A stretch of 7,322 nt of DNA from Bacteroidota bacterium (GTDB lineage: Bacteria > Bacteroidota > Bacteroidia > NS11-12g > UBA955): the NCBI GenBank assembly GCA_018969565.1, contig JAGWYC010000098.1:1-7322 (forward strand). Reading direction: 5' to 3'. Below, in pieces: positions 1 through 5,363 of the stretch (within the stretch, counting starts at the first letter, position 1; each line of letters begins with the position of its first letter). The notes beneath the pieces are model-generated. The model did no database searches, was not told the origin of the DNA, and saw only the letters and a program-made list of their open reading frames with translations. The position numbers were made by a program, and so were the translations under genes.

Positions 1-243
1 GTAATATCCCAGCCCCTGCCATAATTTCAATACTGTTTCTTCATCTGAACCGGCTAATTGCTGTATCGTTGGAAAGGCTTCCGTAAACTTGAGATAATAT
101 GGCAAGCCCTGATCTACCCGGGTTTGTTGTAGTATGACCTCGCTCAGCCAAATCAGATAAGGATCTGTAGTTTCCCTCCAGGGAAGTATTCTGGCATTCC
201 CCTCATACCAACCGATGAGGCTTTTTGTAAATTCATTCAACAT
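1..243 (-). CDS. mutY: A/G-specific adenine DNA glycosylase MutY, N-terminal part
   Basis: MutY removes adenine mispaired with 8-oxoguanine or guanine in base excision repair. Only the first 81 codons are present; the gene starts at an ATG at 243 and runs off the left edge. The visible protein matches the start of the MutY helix-hairpin-helix glycosylase domain: LPWRETTDPY (residues 20-29), then IWLSEVILQQTRV (31-43), and finally LWQGLGYY (74-81). Glu35 in the SEV motif aligns with the catalytic Glu37 of E. coli MutY. The iron-sulfur cluster and the C-terminal NUDIX-like 8-oxoG recognition domain would lie outside the window. No earlier in-frame start would fit better, since the ATG gives a normal short N-terminus. 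The gene is divergent from the HU-family gene across 60 bp. Family identity is firm; whether the rest is intact cannot be seen. Confidence 0.95.
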   Translation of the reverse strand, partial: MLNEFTKSLIGWYEGNARILPWRETTDPYLIWLSEVILQQTRVDQGLPYYLKFTEAFPTIQQLAGSDEETVLKLWQGLGYY

Positions 244-254
244 TGCAAAAAAAC

Positions 255-286
255 TTGTATGAACGGAATATTTATATAGAAATTTG
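255..286 (+). promoter_or_regulatory. candidate Bacteroidota-type promoter of the HU gene
   Basis: A TTG at 255-257 could be the -33 element. After a 21-bp spacer, GAAATTTG at 279-286 resembles the -7 consensus TAnnTTTG, with one mismatch at its first base. Transcription would begin around 292-294, giving a leader of roughly 10 bases before the HU ATG at 304. The match is imperfect and the region is AT-rich, so chance similarity is possible. The same 60-bp gap must also hold the mutY promoter, for which I see no convincing element. Confidence 0.35.
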
Positions 287-303
287 AGCGAATTCTATTT
301 TTT

Positions 304-606
304 ATGACAAAAACAGATTTAGTAAATGAAATCGCCATTAAAACAGGGTTGGACAAAGTTGTTGTTCAGGAAACCGTAGAAACTTTTTTCAGGGTGGTGA
401 AGAACTCAATGGCGGGGGGGCACAATATTTACATCCGCGGATTTGGAACGTTTCAGGTAAAAAAACGAGGGCCAAAAAAAGCACGGGATCTGCAAAAAAA
501 CACCACCATTACTATTACAGAACATTTCGTACCAAAATTCAAACCTGCTAAAGAATTTATTGACCGCGTTAAAAATGCGCAGGCCTATCCTGATCTGAAT
601 GAATGA
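304..606 (+). CDS. HU/IHF-family DNA-binding protein
   Basis: A small nucleoid-associated protein of 100 residues, predicted to act as a dimer that bends and compacts DNA. The N-terminal helices (about residues 3-38, starting MTKTDLVNEIA) are followed by the signature IYIRGFGTFQVKKR (42-55), the DNA-binding beta arm (about 52-76) and the C-terminal FKPAKEFIDRVKN (79-91). The arm tip reads RDLQKNTT (61-68) instead of the usual RNPxTG, so the proline that intercalates into DNA in classical HU and IHF is absent. From memory, related Bacteroidota proteins encoded beside mutY share this type of arm. The final nine residues (AQAYPDLNE) form a short acidic tail beyond the core. The ATG at 304 gives the canonical MTK start. 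The gene stands divergent from mutY and 189 bp before the TPR gene, so it is probably transcribed alone. Confidence 0.95.
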   Translation: MTKTDLVNEIAIKTGLDKVVVQETVETFFRVVKNSMAGGHNIYIRGFGTFQVKKRGPKKARDLQKNTTITITEHFVPKFKPAKEFIDRVKNAQAYPDLNE

Positions 607-657
607 TACCGCCGTAGCTTCCGTACACACATTGTTATCCTTTAGTTGAATACTTCT

Positions 658-676
658 GGTCTTACCGACCCTTTTT
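658..676 (+). terminator. weak terminator-like hairpin downstream of HU
   Basis: GGTC (658-661) pairs with GACC (667-670) across the 5-base loop TTACC, and a run of five T follows at 672-676. It lies about 50 bp after the HU stop codon, where a terminator would be expected. The stem is only four base pairs, so a chance occurrence is quite possible. Confidence 0.25.
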
Positions 677-756
677 GATTGCTCCTGGCTTTTATTCTTT
701 CCAAACTTCCTTTCGGTGAACCGGCATTGTTCCCGCGATAAAGTGTAGCCTCCAAT

Positions 757-788
757 TTTCCTATCCTCAAGCAGGCACATTACCTTTG
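757..788 (+). promoter_or_regulatory. candidate Bacteroidota-type promoter of the TPR-rng unit
   Basis: TACCTTTG at 781-788 is a full match to the Bacteroidota -7 consensus TAnnTTTG. Twenty bases upstream, TTTC at 757-760 is a three-of-four match to the -33 TTTG. Transcription from this element would begin around 793-796, almost exactly at the GTG start codon at 796, implying a leaderless or nearly leaderless mRNA. It would drive the TPR gene, the 29-residue basic protein and rng. No alternative promoter is evident between these genes. Confidence 0.5.
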
Positions 789-795
789 TGCTCCT

Positions 796-1605
796 GTGAA
801 CACCCGCATCCTTGTAATCAGCGCTGCCGCTTTTGCCTTGTTGTTTTTAGGGCTTTTTATTCCCGGCTACAACAGCAGTACCGGATCGTCCGAGGTTAAA
901 GTCAATCAAAAAGAGAACCCGGCTCCCGCGGTTGATGCTTACCGGCCCGACGAGTACTTCAGGTACGTGCTGGGTACCTTTCGCGGATCCTTTGCGCAAA
1001 ATGCCGCCATGCTGGCTATGAGGAACAAGGTGACTCCGCTCGACTCACTGACCTTAGGCAGCAAACTGGCCCGAGAGAATGAACTTTTAGGACTGAGCGG
1101 TTTTTATCTCTACTGGAAAGCACGTCGTTCCGGAGTCTTAAATGACTATTACGAAGCCGCTGTTGATTTTATCAGGGCCGCTTCGGTTTCGGGCATGAAG
1201 CATCAGGATAAAGCCGCAGCTACTGAATGGTCGTACAGTAAGATCTGTCTTGACTCAGCCTTAAGAATAAATCCGAAACATCTGCCTTCCCGCAACGCCT
1301 TGGTGGCCTATTACTCCGAATTTGGCGGGGAACCCATGAAAGGCGTCGCCCTGTTGAAAGAAAATGAACAGTTGGACAGCAGCGACCTGGAAACACAGTA
1401 CCTCTACCTCTCTCTGCTGAAAAAAGCTGGTGAGCTGGATAAAGCCATCCTACGTTGCCAAAAAATTATATCTTTGCAGCCCCAAAATCCGGAGTTTCTT
1501 TATGAAATGAGCGGGCTTTATGGCATGAAGGGTGATTCCCTAAACGCCAAATTGTATCTCGACCTGGCCATAAAGACCCAACGCTCCGGCCTGGGAAACA
1601 ATTAA
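796..1605 (+). CDS. membrane-anchored TPR-repeat protein upstream of RNase G
   Basis: A 269-residue protein of unknown specific function. Residues 4-24 (starting RILVISAAAFALLFL) form one hydrophobic segment that acts as an uncleaved anchor or a signal peptide. There is no lipobox cysteine. A linker follows, then an alpha-helical region with about three to four TPR-like units between residues 130 and 264; the clearest are around SKICLDSALRINP (148-160), AILRCQKIISLQPQNPEF (217-234) and LNAKLYLDLAIK (249-260). TPRs usually mediate protein-protein contacts, but no partner can be named. The start is GTG at 796. It is the only plausible one, because the frame is open back to a stop at 739 without any ATG and the next in-frame ATG would delete the membrane segment. 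The stop lies 11 bp before the small basic protein, so the two are probably co-transcribed with rng. From memory, a TPR protein at this position is common in Bacteroidota. Confidence 0.85.
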   Translation: MNTRILVISAAAFALLFLGLFIPGYNSSTGSSEVKVNQKENPAPAVDAYRPDEYFRYVLGTFRGSFAQNAAMLAMRNKVTPLDSLTLGSKLARENELLGLSGFYLYWKARRSGVLNDYYEAAVDFIRAASVSGMKHQDKAAATEWSYSKICLDSALRINPKHLPSRNALVAYYSEFGGEPMKGVALLKENEQLDSSDLETQYLYLSLLKKAGELDKAILRCQKIISLQPQNPEFLYEMSGLYGMKGDSLNAKLYLDLAIKTQRSGLGNN

Positions 1606-1616
1606 TTAAACAAGAT

Positions 1617-1706
1617 ATGCCAAGCGGTAAGAAAAGAAAGCGTCATAAGATCGCAACCCACAAAAGGAAAAAGAGACTTCGCAAGAATCGTCACAAGAAG
1701 AAGTAA
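1617..1706 (+). CDS. 29-residue basic protein resembling AURKAIP1/COX24 (mS38/bS22) ribosomal family
   Basis: This very short gene starts at ATG 1617 and stops at TAA 1704-1706. It encodes 29 residues, of which 19 are Lys, Arg or His and none is acidic. It begins MPSGKKRKRHK and ends RKNRHKKK. The spacing of basic residues resembles the AURKAIP1/COX24 domain, the core of mitochondrial small-subunit protein mS38, and the 33-residue bS22 protein of actinobacterial ribosomes, which sits near the decoding centre. I therefore infer a ribosome-associated structural protein. It could also be equivalent to another short ribosomal extension protein, such as bL38 reported in Flavobacterium; I cannot tell from sequence alone. 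It lies 11 bp after the TPR gene and 18 bp before rng, evidently in the same operon. The start region is A-rich with no Shine-Dalgarno sequence. Its size means it is easily missed by gene callers. Confidence 0.85.
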   Translation: MPSGKKRKRHKIATHKRKKRLRKNRHKKK

Positions 1707-1724
1707 TCTTTCTGACTTCCTCAC

Positions 1725-3278
1725 ATGACGAACGAACTCATCGTTTCGAAACATGGGGGTGGGGTGGATATTGCCTTATTATGCGATAAAAAATTAACCG
1801 AATTACATCGCGAAGGGTCTTCCAGCAGCTATCATGTTGGTGATTTTTATTTAGGCAGAATCAAGAAAATTTCTCCATCCCTTAACGCTGCCTTCGTAGA
1901 TATTGGCAGCGAAAAGGACGCCTTTTTACATTACTACGACCTGGGGCCGAACGTGCGGTCGGTGAAGAAACTCACCCGCATGGTTCTGGACGGCAAAACC
2001 AGTGCCGCCGACCTCGACCGATTTGAAATGGAAGAGCAAACCGTGAAAACGGGTAAAATCTCCCAAGTATTCAAAAAAAGCGACGTAGTGCTGGTTCAAG
2101 TGCTAAAAGAACCCATCAGTAACAAAGGACCGAAAATAGGTTGCGATATCTCCATAGCCGGCAGATATTTTGTGCTGGTTCCCTTCTCAAACCATATTTC
2201 TCTTTCGAAAAAAATCGGTAATCCCGAGGAAAAGAAACGCCTTAAAAAACTGGCTCAGACCCTGAAGCCGGAAAATTTCGGGGTCATTATTCGCACTGTT
2301 GCCGAAGGCGTGGACATCACGGAACTGGACCAGGACCTGCGCTCCCTTTTGAAAAAATGGGATCAACTGGCTCAGAACCTCAAAACTGCTCAGCCGGGTC
2401 GCATGGTGCTTGGAGAAGGTTCTCGTCTGGACACCTTTCTGCGCGATGTGTTGAACGAGAGTTTTACCCAAATCAGCGTTAACGATAAGGACCTCTTTCA
2501 GGAGTTGCAGAGTTATGTAGGAAAAATTGCGCCCGGCCTGGAGAAAATTGTTCGTCTTTACCAAGGGAAATCAGACATTTTTGACCACTTTAACGTAAGC
2601 AGGCAAATACGAAGTTCATTCGGGAAAACTGTACCGTTTTCCGGTTCGGCCTACCTGGTGGTTGAACATACCGAAGCCCTTCATGTATTTGACGTAAACA
2701 GTGGAAATGCTGTATTTGATGCAGAGAACCGAGAAGCAAACGTATCCAGGATAAATATGGAAGCCGTAGGTGAAATAGCCCGGCAAATCAGGCTGCGCGA
2801 CATGGGTGGAATCATTGTGGTTGACTTCATTGATATGAAGGACCCGCAATTGAAAAAAAATCTGAATCAGGCCTTGCGCGATGCCATGAAAACAGACAGG
2901 GCCCGGCATACCATCCTGCCGATGAGCAAGTTTGGCCTGGTGGAAATCACCCGCGAACGGGTACGTCCCCAAACGGTTATCCTCAATACCGAAACCTGCC
3001 CGTCCTGCAACGGCAGCGGCCGCATCGAAAGCAGCGTTCAACTGTTTGAGATGCTGGAGAATACCCTCGTTTATCTTTGGGAAAATCTCAACCACAAGGG
3101 CGTGGTGCTCAAGGCTCACCCCTTTATCGCCGCATACATCAGCAAGGGCTTTCCCTCTGTTCGATGGAAATGGTGGTGGAAATACAGGCATTGGCTGCGT
3201 GTAGAATCAGTGGATACATTCCATATTGGAGAATATCAGTTCGAGGACCGCAACGGCAAAGAAATTTCAAGGCTCTGA
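1725..3278 (+). CDS. rng: ribonuclease E/G family endoribonuclease (RNase G)
   Basis: A single-strand-specific endoribonuclease that takes part in rRNA 5'-end maturation and mRNA decay in the cytoplasm. The 517-residue protein carries an N-terminal S1-type RNA-binding region (about 36-150), with GRIKKISPSLNAAFVDIG at 44-61. An insert around 75-115 is longer than in E. coli RNase G (489 residues) and typical of Bacteroidota. The catalytic DNase I-like domain contains FDVNSG (322-327) and IIVVDFIDM (363-371). Asp323, Asn325 and Asp367 align with the metal-binding Asp303, Asn305 and Asp346 of E. coli RNase E. Cys425 and Cys428 (CPSC) match the zinc-link cysteines that join subunits in the tetramer. 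There is no long disordered C-terminal scaffold, so RNase G is a better name than RNase E. The ATG at 1725 gives the normal MTNELIVSKH start. It is the third gene of the TPR / basic-protein / rng unit. Confidence 0.97.
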   Translation: MTNELIVSKHGGGVDIALLCDKKLTELHREGSSSSYHVGDFYLGRIKKISPSLNAAFVDIGSEKDAFLHYYDLGPNVRSVKKLTRMVLDGKTSAADLDRFEMEEQTVKTGKISQVFKKSDVVLVQVLKEPISNKGPKIGCDISIAGRYFVLVPFSNHISLSKKIGNPEEKKRLKKLAQTLKPENFGVIIRTVAEGVDITELDQDLRSLLKKWDQLAQNLKTAQPGRMVLGEGSRLDTFLRDVLNESFTQISVNDKDLFQELQSYVGKIAPGLEKIVRLYQGKSDIFDHFNVSRQIRSSFGKTVPFSGSAYLVVEHTEALHVFDVNSGNAVFDAENREANVSRINMEAVGEIARQIRLRDMGGIIVVDFIDMKDPQLKKNLNQALRDAMKTDRARHTILPMSKFGLVEITRERVRPQTVILNTETCPSCNGSGRIESSVQLFEMLENTLVYLWENLNHKGVVLKAHPFIAAYISKGFPSVRWKWWWKYRHWLRVESVDTFHIGEYQFEDRNGKEISRL

Positions 3279-3332
3279 TTGTAGCCCTTTGCACACGCAG
3301 GTGGACGCTGTTCATAACGCCTCTCACTTCTT

Positions 3333-3355
3333 ACAACGCCAAGTTGTTTATTTTG
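3333..3355 (+). promoter_or_regulatory. hairpin and near-consensus -7 box before the OmpA lipoprotein gene
   Basis: ACAAC (3333-3337) can pair with GTTGT (3343-3347) across a 5-base loop, and a T-rich tract TTATTTT follows (3348-3354). This could be a weak terminator for the rng transcript. The same T-rich tract, TTATTTTG at 3348-3355, is one mismatch from the Bacteroidota -7 box TAnnTTTG and ends five bases before the ATG at 3361. The two readings are not exclusive, but I see no clear -33 element. Either signal could be chance in this 82-bp gap. Confidence 0.25.
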
Positions 3356-3360
3356 CAGAT

Positions 3361-4341
3361 ATGAGAACACTTGTTGCTATTGGGTTTTTACTGCTCCTGC
3401 CCTCTTGCGTAAATAAAAAGAAATTTACAGCCCTGGAAACTGCTTCCAAAGCGCAGGCTGAGCGCGACAAAGGCCAGATTTCATCCTTGCAGGCAAGGCT
3501 GCAGGACATGGATTTACTTCTTGAAGAAATGCTTCGTGCTATTGCTGCATTAAAAAATGATACGGCTGATAAAGCCATGAATCTGGCCAAGAGTGAACTT
3601 GCTGCTGCTGAACTGAACAGAAAGCTGTCTGAATGTGAAGCGGAACAACGAATTCGCCTGCAGGATTTCAATCAGGAAATAAGCCGTAAAAATCAAACGC
3701 TGCAACAAAAAGAAATTGCACTTAATCAGGCGCTTGCTGATGCCGAAATACAAAAGAACAATGCCATTGATGTGCAAAAGCGCGCAGCGGCCTATGCTCA
3801 GGAATTACAGAAAACCACGGCGCGAGTGCGTTTGCTGGAGCAGGAACTGAAACGCAAAGATTCCGCAGCACTTGCGCTTCAACGTTCTATACGTGACGCC
3901 CTGACGGGCTTTAGCAATAACGGACTGAATGTTGAAACCCGCAATGGGAAAGTATATGTAAGCATGTCAGAGCAATTGCTCTTTAAAACCGGAAGCACCA
4001 GCGTGGACCCTAAAGGAAAAAATGCCTTGATGGCGCTGGCAGCAGCATTGAAAAATCAGCCGGAAATCATGATAAATGTGGAAGGACATACCGATGACCA
4101 ACCCATTCGCGGCGGAACTGTAAAAGATAACTGGGATTTGAGTGTGCTGCGGGCTACTTCCATCGTGCGACTTTTAACGGAAGAAGGGCAACTGGAGCCA
4201 TCACGGGTTCAGGCCAGCGGCAGATCGCAATACCTGCCTGTAGATGCTGCAACAACCCCGGAAGCACGGGCAAAAAATCGCCGGACAGAAATTATCCTCA
4301 CCCCAAGATTGGATAAAATTCTCAACCTGATACAGCCTTAA
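3361..4341 (+). CDS. OmpA-domain lipoprotein with coiled-coil stalk
   Basis: A predicted outer-membrane lipoprotein of 326 residues that should bind peptidoglycan non-covalently and link it to the outer membrane. A short lipoprotein signal (MRTLVAIGFLLLLPSC) ends in the lipobox LPSC with Cys16 as the lipidation site. Residues 22-180 are rich in Ala, Glu, Gln, Lys and Leu with heptad-like spacing, indicating a long coiled coil. The OmpA/MotB C-terminal domain spans about 196-316, with EGHTDDQPI (241-249), NWDLSVLRA (257-265) and NRRTEI (306-311). Asp245 and Arg264 align with the diaminopimelate-contacting Asp and Arg of OmpA-type domains, and the loop between them is longer, as in MotB. The reading frame is open farther upstream into rng, but ATG 3361 is chosen because it starts the signal peptide. 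The gene lies 82 bp after rng and 5 bp before rlmH. Confidence 0.92.
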   Translation: MRTLVAIGFLLLLPSCVNKKKFTALETASKAQAERDKGQISSLQARLQDMDLLLEEMLRAIAALKNDTADKAMNLAKSELAAAELNRKLSECEAEQRIRLQDFNQEISRKNQTLQQKEIALNQALADAEIQKNNAIDVQKRAAAYAQELQKTTARVRLLEQELKRKDSAALALQRSIRDALTGFSNNGLNVETRNGKVYVSMSEQLLFKTGSTSVDPKGKNALMALAAALKNQPEIMINVEGHTDDQPIRGGTVKDNWDLSVLRATSIVRLLTEEGQLEPSRVQASGRSQYLPVDAATTPEARAKNRRTEIILTPRLDKILNLIQP

Positions 4342-4346
4342 TCAGC

Positions 4347-4811
4347 ATGGAACTGCTGCTGCTGGCCATTGACAAAACCCGCGAATCCTGGGTGGAAGAT
4401 GGATTTCGTATTTACGAGAAACGCCTGCAACACTATGGCCGGTTTCGCTTTGAAGCAGTAATAGCAACAAAGACCCTGTTGCCTCGCGAAGAACAGATAA
4501 AAAGAGAAGAAGACGCCCTGAACCGCTTGTTGAAACCACAGGACTCCGTTGTATTGCTCGATGAACTGGGTCAAGGCATGAGTTCCATGCAAATGTCCCG
4601 GTGGTTAAATCAGAAATGCAGCCACAGCCGGGGAAGACTGGTGTTTATTATCGGTGGCCCATTCGGATTTTCTCCTGCATTCAAACAAGGCAAGGAGTTG
4701 ATTTCGTTGAGCCCGATGACGTTCTCACATCAAATGGTTCGGGTGATTTTTGCCGAACAACTCTACCGTGCTTTTAGTATTCTGAACGGGGAACCTTATC
4801 ACCACCCCTGA
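4347..4811 (+). CDS. rlmH: 23S rRNA (pseudouridine-1915-N3)-methyltransferase RlmH
   Basis: RlmH is a SPOUT-class (trefoil-knot) enzyme that uses S-adenosylmethionine to methylate pseudouridine 1915 in helix 69 of 23S rRNA on assembled 70S ribosomes. The 154-residue length matches the family (E. coli 155). Knot and cofactor-site motifs are all present: VLLDELGQ (69-76), FIIGGPFGF (100-108) and LSPMTFSHQMVRVIFAEQLYRA (121-142). The C-terminus has the conserved substrate-site YHH (151-153) and ends one residue later. The ATG at 4347 gives the usual family start, 5 bp after the stop of the OmpA lipoprotein gene, so the two are likely co-transcribed although their functions are unrelated. The gene converges on the NlpC/P60 gene with 6 bp between the stop codons. 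Confidence 0.97.
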   Translation: MELLLLAIDKTRESWVEDGFRIYEKRLQHYGRFRFEAVIATKTLLPREEQIKREEDALNRLLKPQDSVVLLDELGQGMSSMQMSRWLNQKCSHSRGRLVFIIGGPFGFSPAFKQGKELISLSPMTFSHQMVRVIFAEQLYRAFSILNGEPYHHP

Positions 4812-4817
4812 AGAAAA

Positions 4818-5363
4818 TCAGTGCAACACGCGTCTGATTTGAACAAAGCGCGGCTTATAATAAGCCGAACTTAATCGGTCGTAGGTAATTCCCTTATTTA
4901 CTGAGGCATGAATGAAATGTATGTCGGCCGGGTTTGCTTCAACCACAATGCCTACATGACCGATGGATGCCGAGTATTGATTTCGACCTTTGAAACAAAT
5001 AATATCTCCGGGGCGACAAGCGCTGCGGCTTACTTTACTGCCATAAGTACGGAACAAAGAGGACGAAGCCGGCGTCTGATACCCCAATTGTCCGAATACA
5101 TAGCCTACGAAGCCGGAGCAATCAAATCCACCGGGTTGTTTCCCGCCATAGCGGTAAGGTGTGCCGAGAAACTGTTCTGCAAAGTTGATGACATAATCAA
5201 TTTTACCCAGTTCAGTTGCAGCAAGTAGGGTATCAATTTCAGGCTCGGAGGGGGTACTCATCACAGTATCCCCGGGCGCATCGTTCACAGATGCCACAAT
5301 CTGAGCCCGAATGCTGCCTCCTGAAAAGATCAGGCAAATGCCAAGTACAAGAAGCTGTTTCAG
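4818..5363 (-). CDS. secreted NlpC/P60 cysteine peptidase, probable CTG start
   Basis: A predicted exported peptidoglycan hydrolase that cuts stem peptides in the periplasm. The NlpC/P60 domain covers roughly residues 50-180. It shows YRYGGKQPGGFDCSGFVGY (70-88) with catalytic Cys82, RPGDIICF (117-124), IGHVGIVVEA (134-143) with His136, and FIHAS (150-154) with His152 as the third residue of the triad. The first ATG- or GTG-type start, GTG at 5297, would leave a protein with no export signal. Reading the same frame upstream reveals Lys-Gln, a hydrophobic run LLVLGICLIFSGG and SIRAQ, an ideal signal peptide cleaved after Ala20. The frame is open only to a stop at 5376-5378 and contains no ATG, so I place the start at CTG 5363-5361. 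That codon overlaps the TGA stop of the M48 gene (CTGA), suggesting coupled translation. The product would be 181 residues. The domain call is firm and the start is an inference. Confidence 0.85.
   Translation of the reverse strand: MKQLLVLGICLIFSGGSIRAQIVASVNDAPGDTVMSTPSEPEIDTLLAATELGKIDYVINFAEQFLGTPYRYGGKQPGGFDCSGFVGYVFGQLGYQTPASSSLFRTYGSKVSRSACRPGDIICFKGRNQYSASIGHVGIVVEANPADIHFIHASVNKGITYDRLSSAYYKPRFVQIRRVLH
4851..4867. terminator. perfect 7-bp hairpin inside the 3' end of the NlpC/P60 gene
   Basis: CGGCTTA (4851-4857) is the exact inverted repeat of TAAGCCG (4861-4867), with the 3-base loop TAA. It lies 40-56 bases after the rlmH stop codon and within the last 17 codons of the convergent NlpC/P60 gene. 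Neither side has a strong T run; the minus-strand flank reads CGCTTTGTTC, the plus-strand flank AACTTAATC. It may help end rlmH transcripts or protect their 3' ends, but it is not a classical intrinsic terminator and could be chance. Confidence 0.3.

Larger units (their letters stand above)
607..795. other. 189-bp intergenic region without a credible gene
   Basis: This gap separates the HU gene from the TPR/rng unit. I see no convincing reading frame: the only sizeable frame is on the minus strand and runs back into the HU gene as its antisense shadow, with no recognisable protein pattern. The left half holds a weak terminator-like hairpin (658-676) and the right end holds a good promoter candidate (757-788). 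Nothing in the remaining sequence resembles a tRNA, riboswitch or repeat that I can name. Confidence 0.6.

Noticed and set aside
244..256. T-rich minus-strand sequence TTTTTTTG as the mutY -7 box
   Set aside because: It has a mismatch to TAnnTTTG and would place the transcription start inside the mutY coding sequence; the match probably reflects the A run.
406..780. 124-codon minus-strand reading frame spanning the HU gene and the gap after it
   Set aside because: It is antisense to HU over much of its length, has no recognisable family pattern, and its amino-acid make-up looks like translated non-coding DNA.
2616..3191. 191-codon minus-strand reading frame inside rng
   Set aside because: It lies fully antisense to the catalytic domain of a firmly identified RNase G and shows no protein motif; it is a coding shadow.
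3267..3294. Hairpin at the end of rng as an intrinsic terminator
   Set aside because: AAGGCT and AGCCCTT can pair only with a bulge, the stem includes the stop-codon region, and no T tract follows.
3226..3360. Upstream extension of the OmpA lipoprotein frame
   Set aside because: Starting here would overlap rng and bury the lipoprotein signal peptide in the middle of the protein; ATG 3361 starts the signal exactly.
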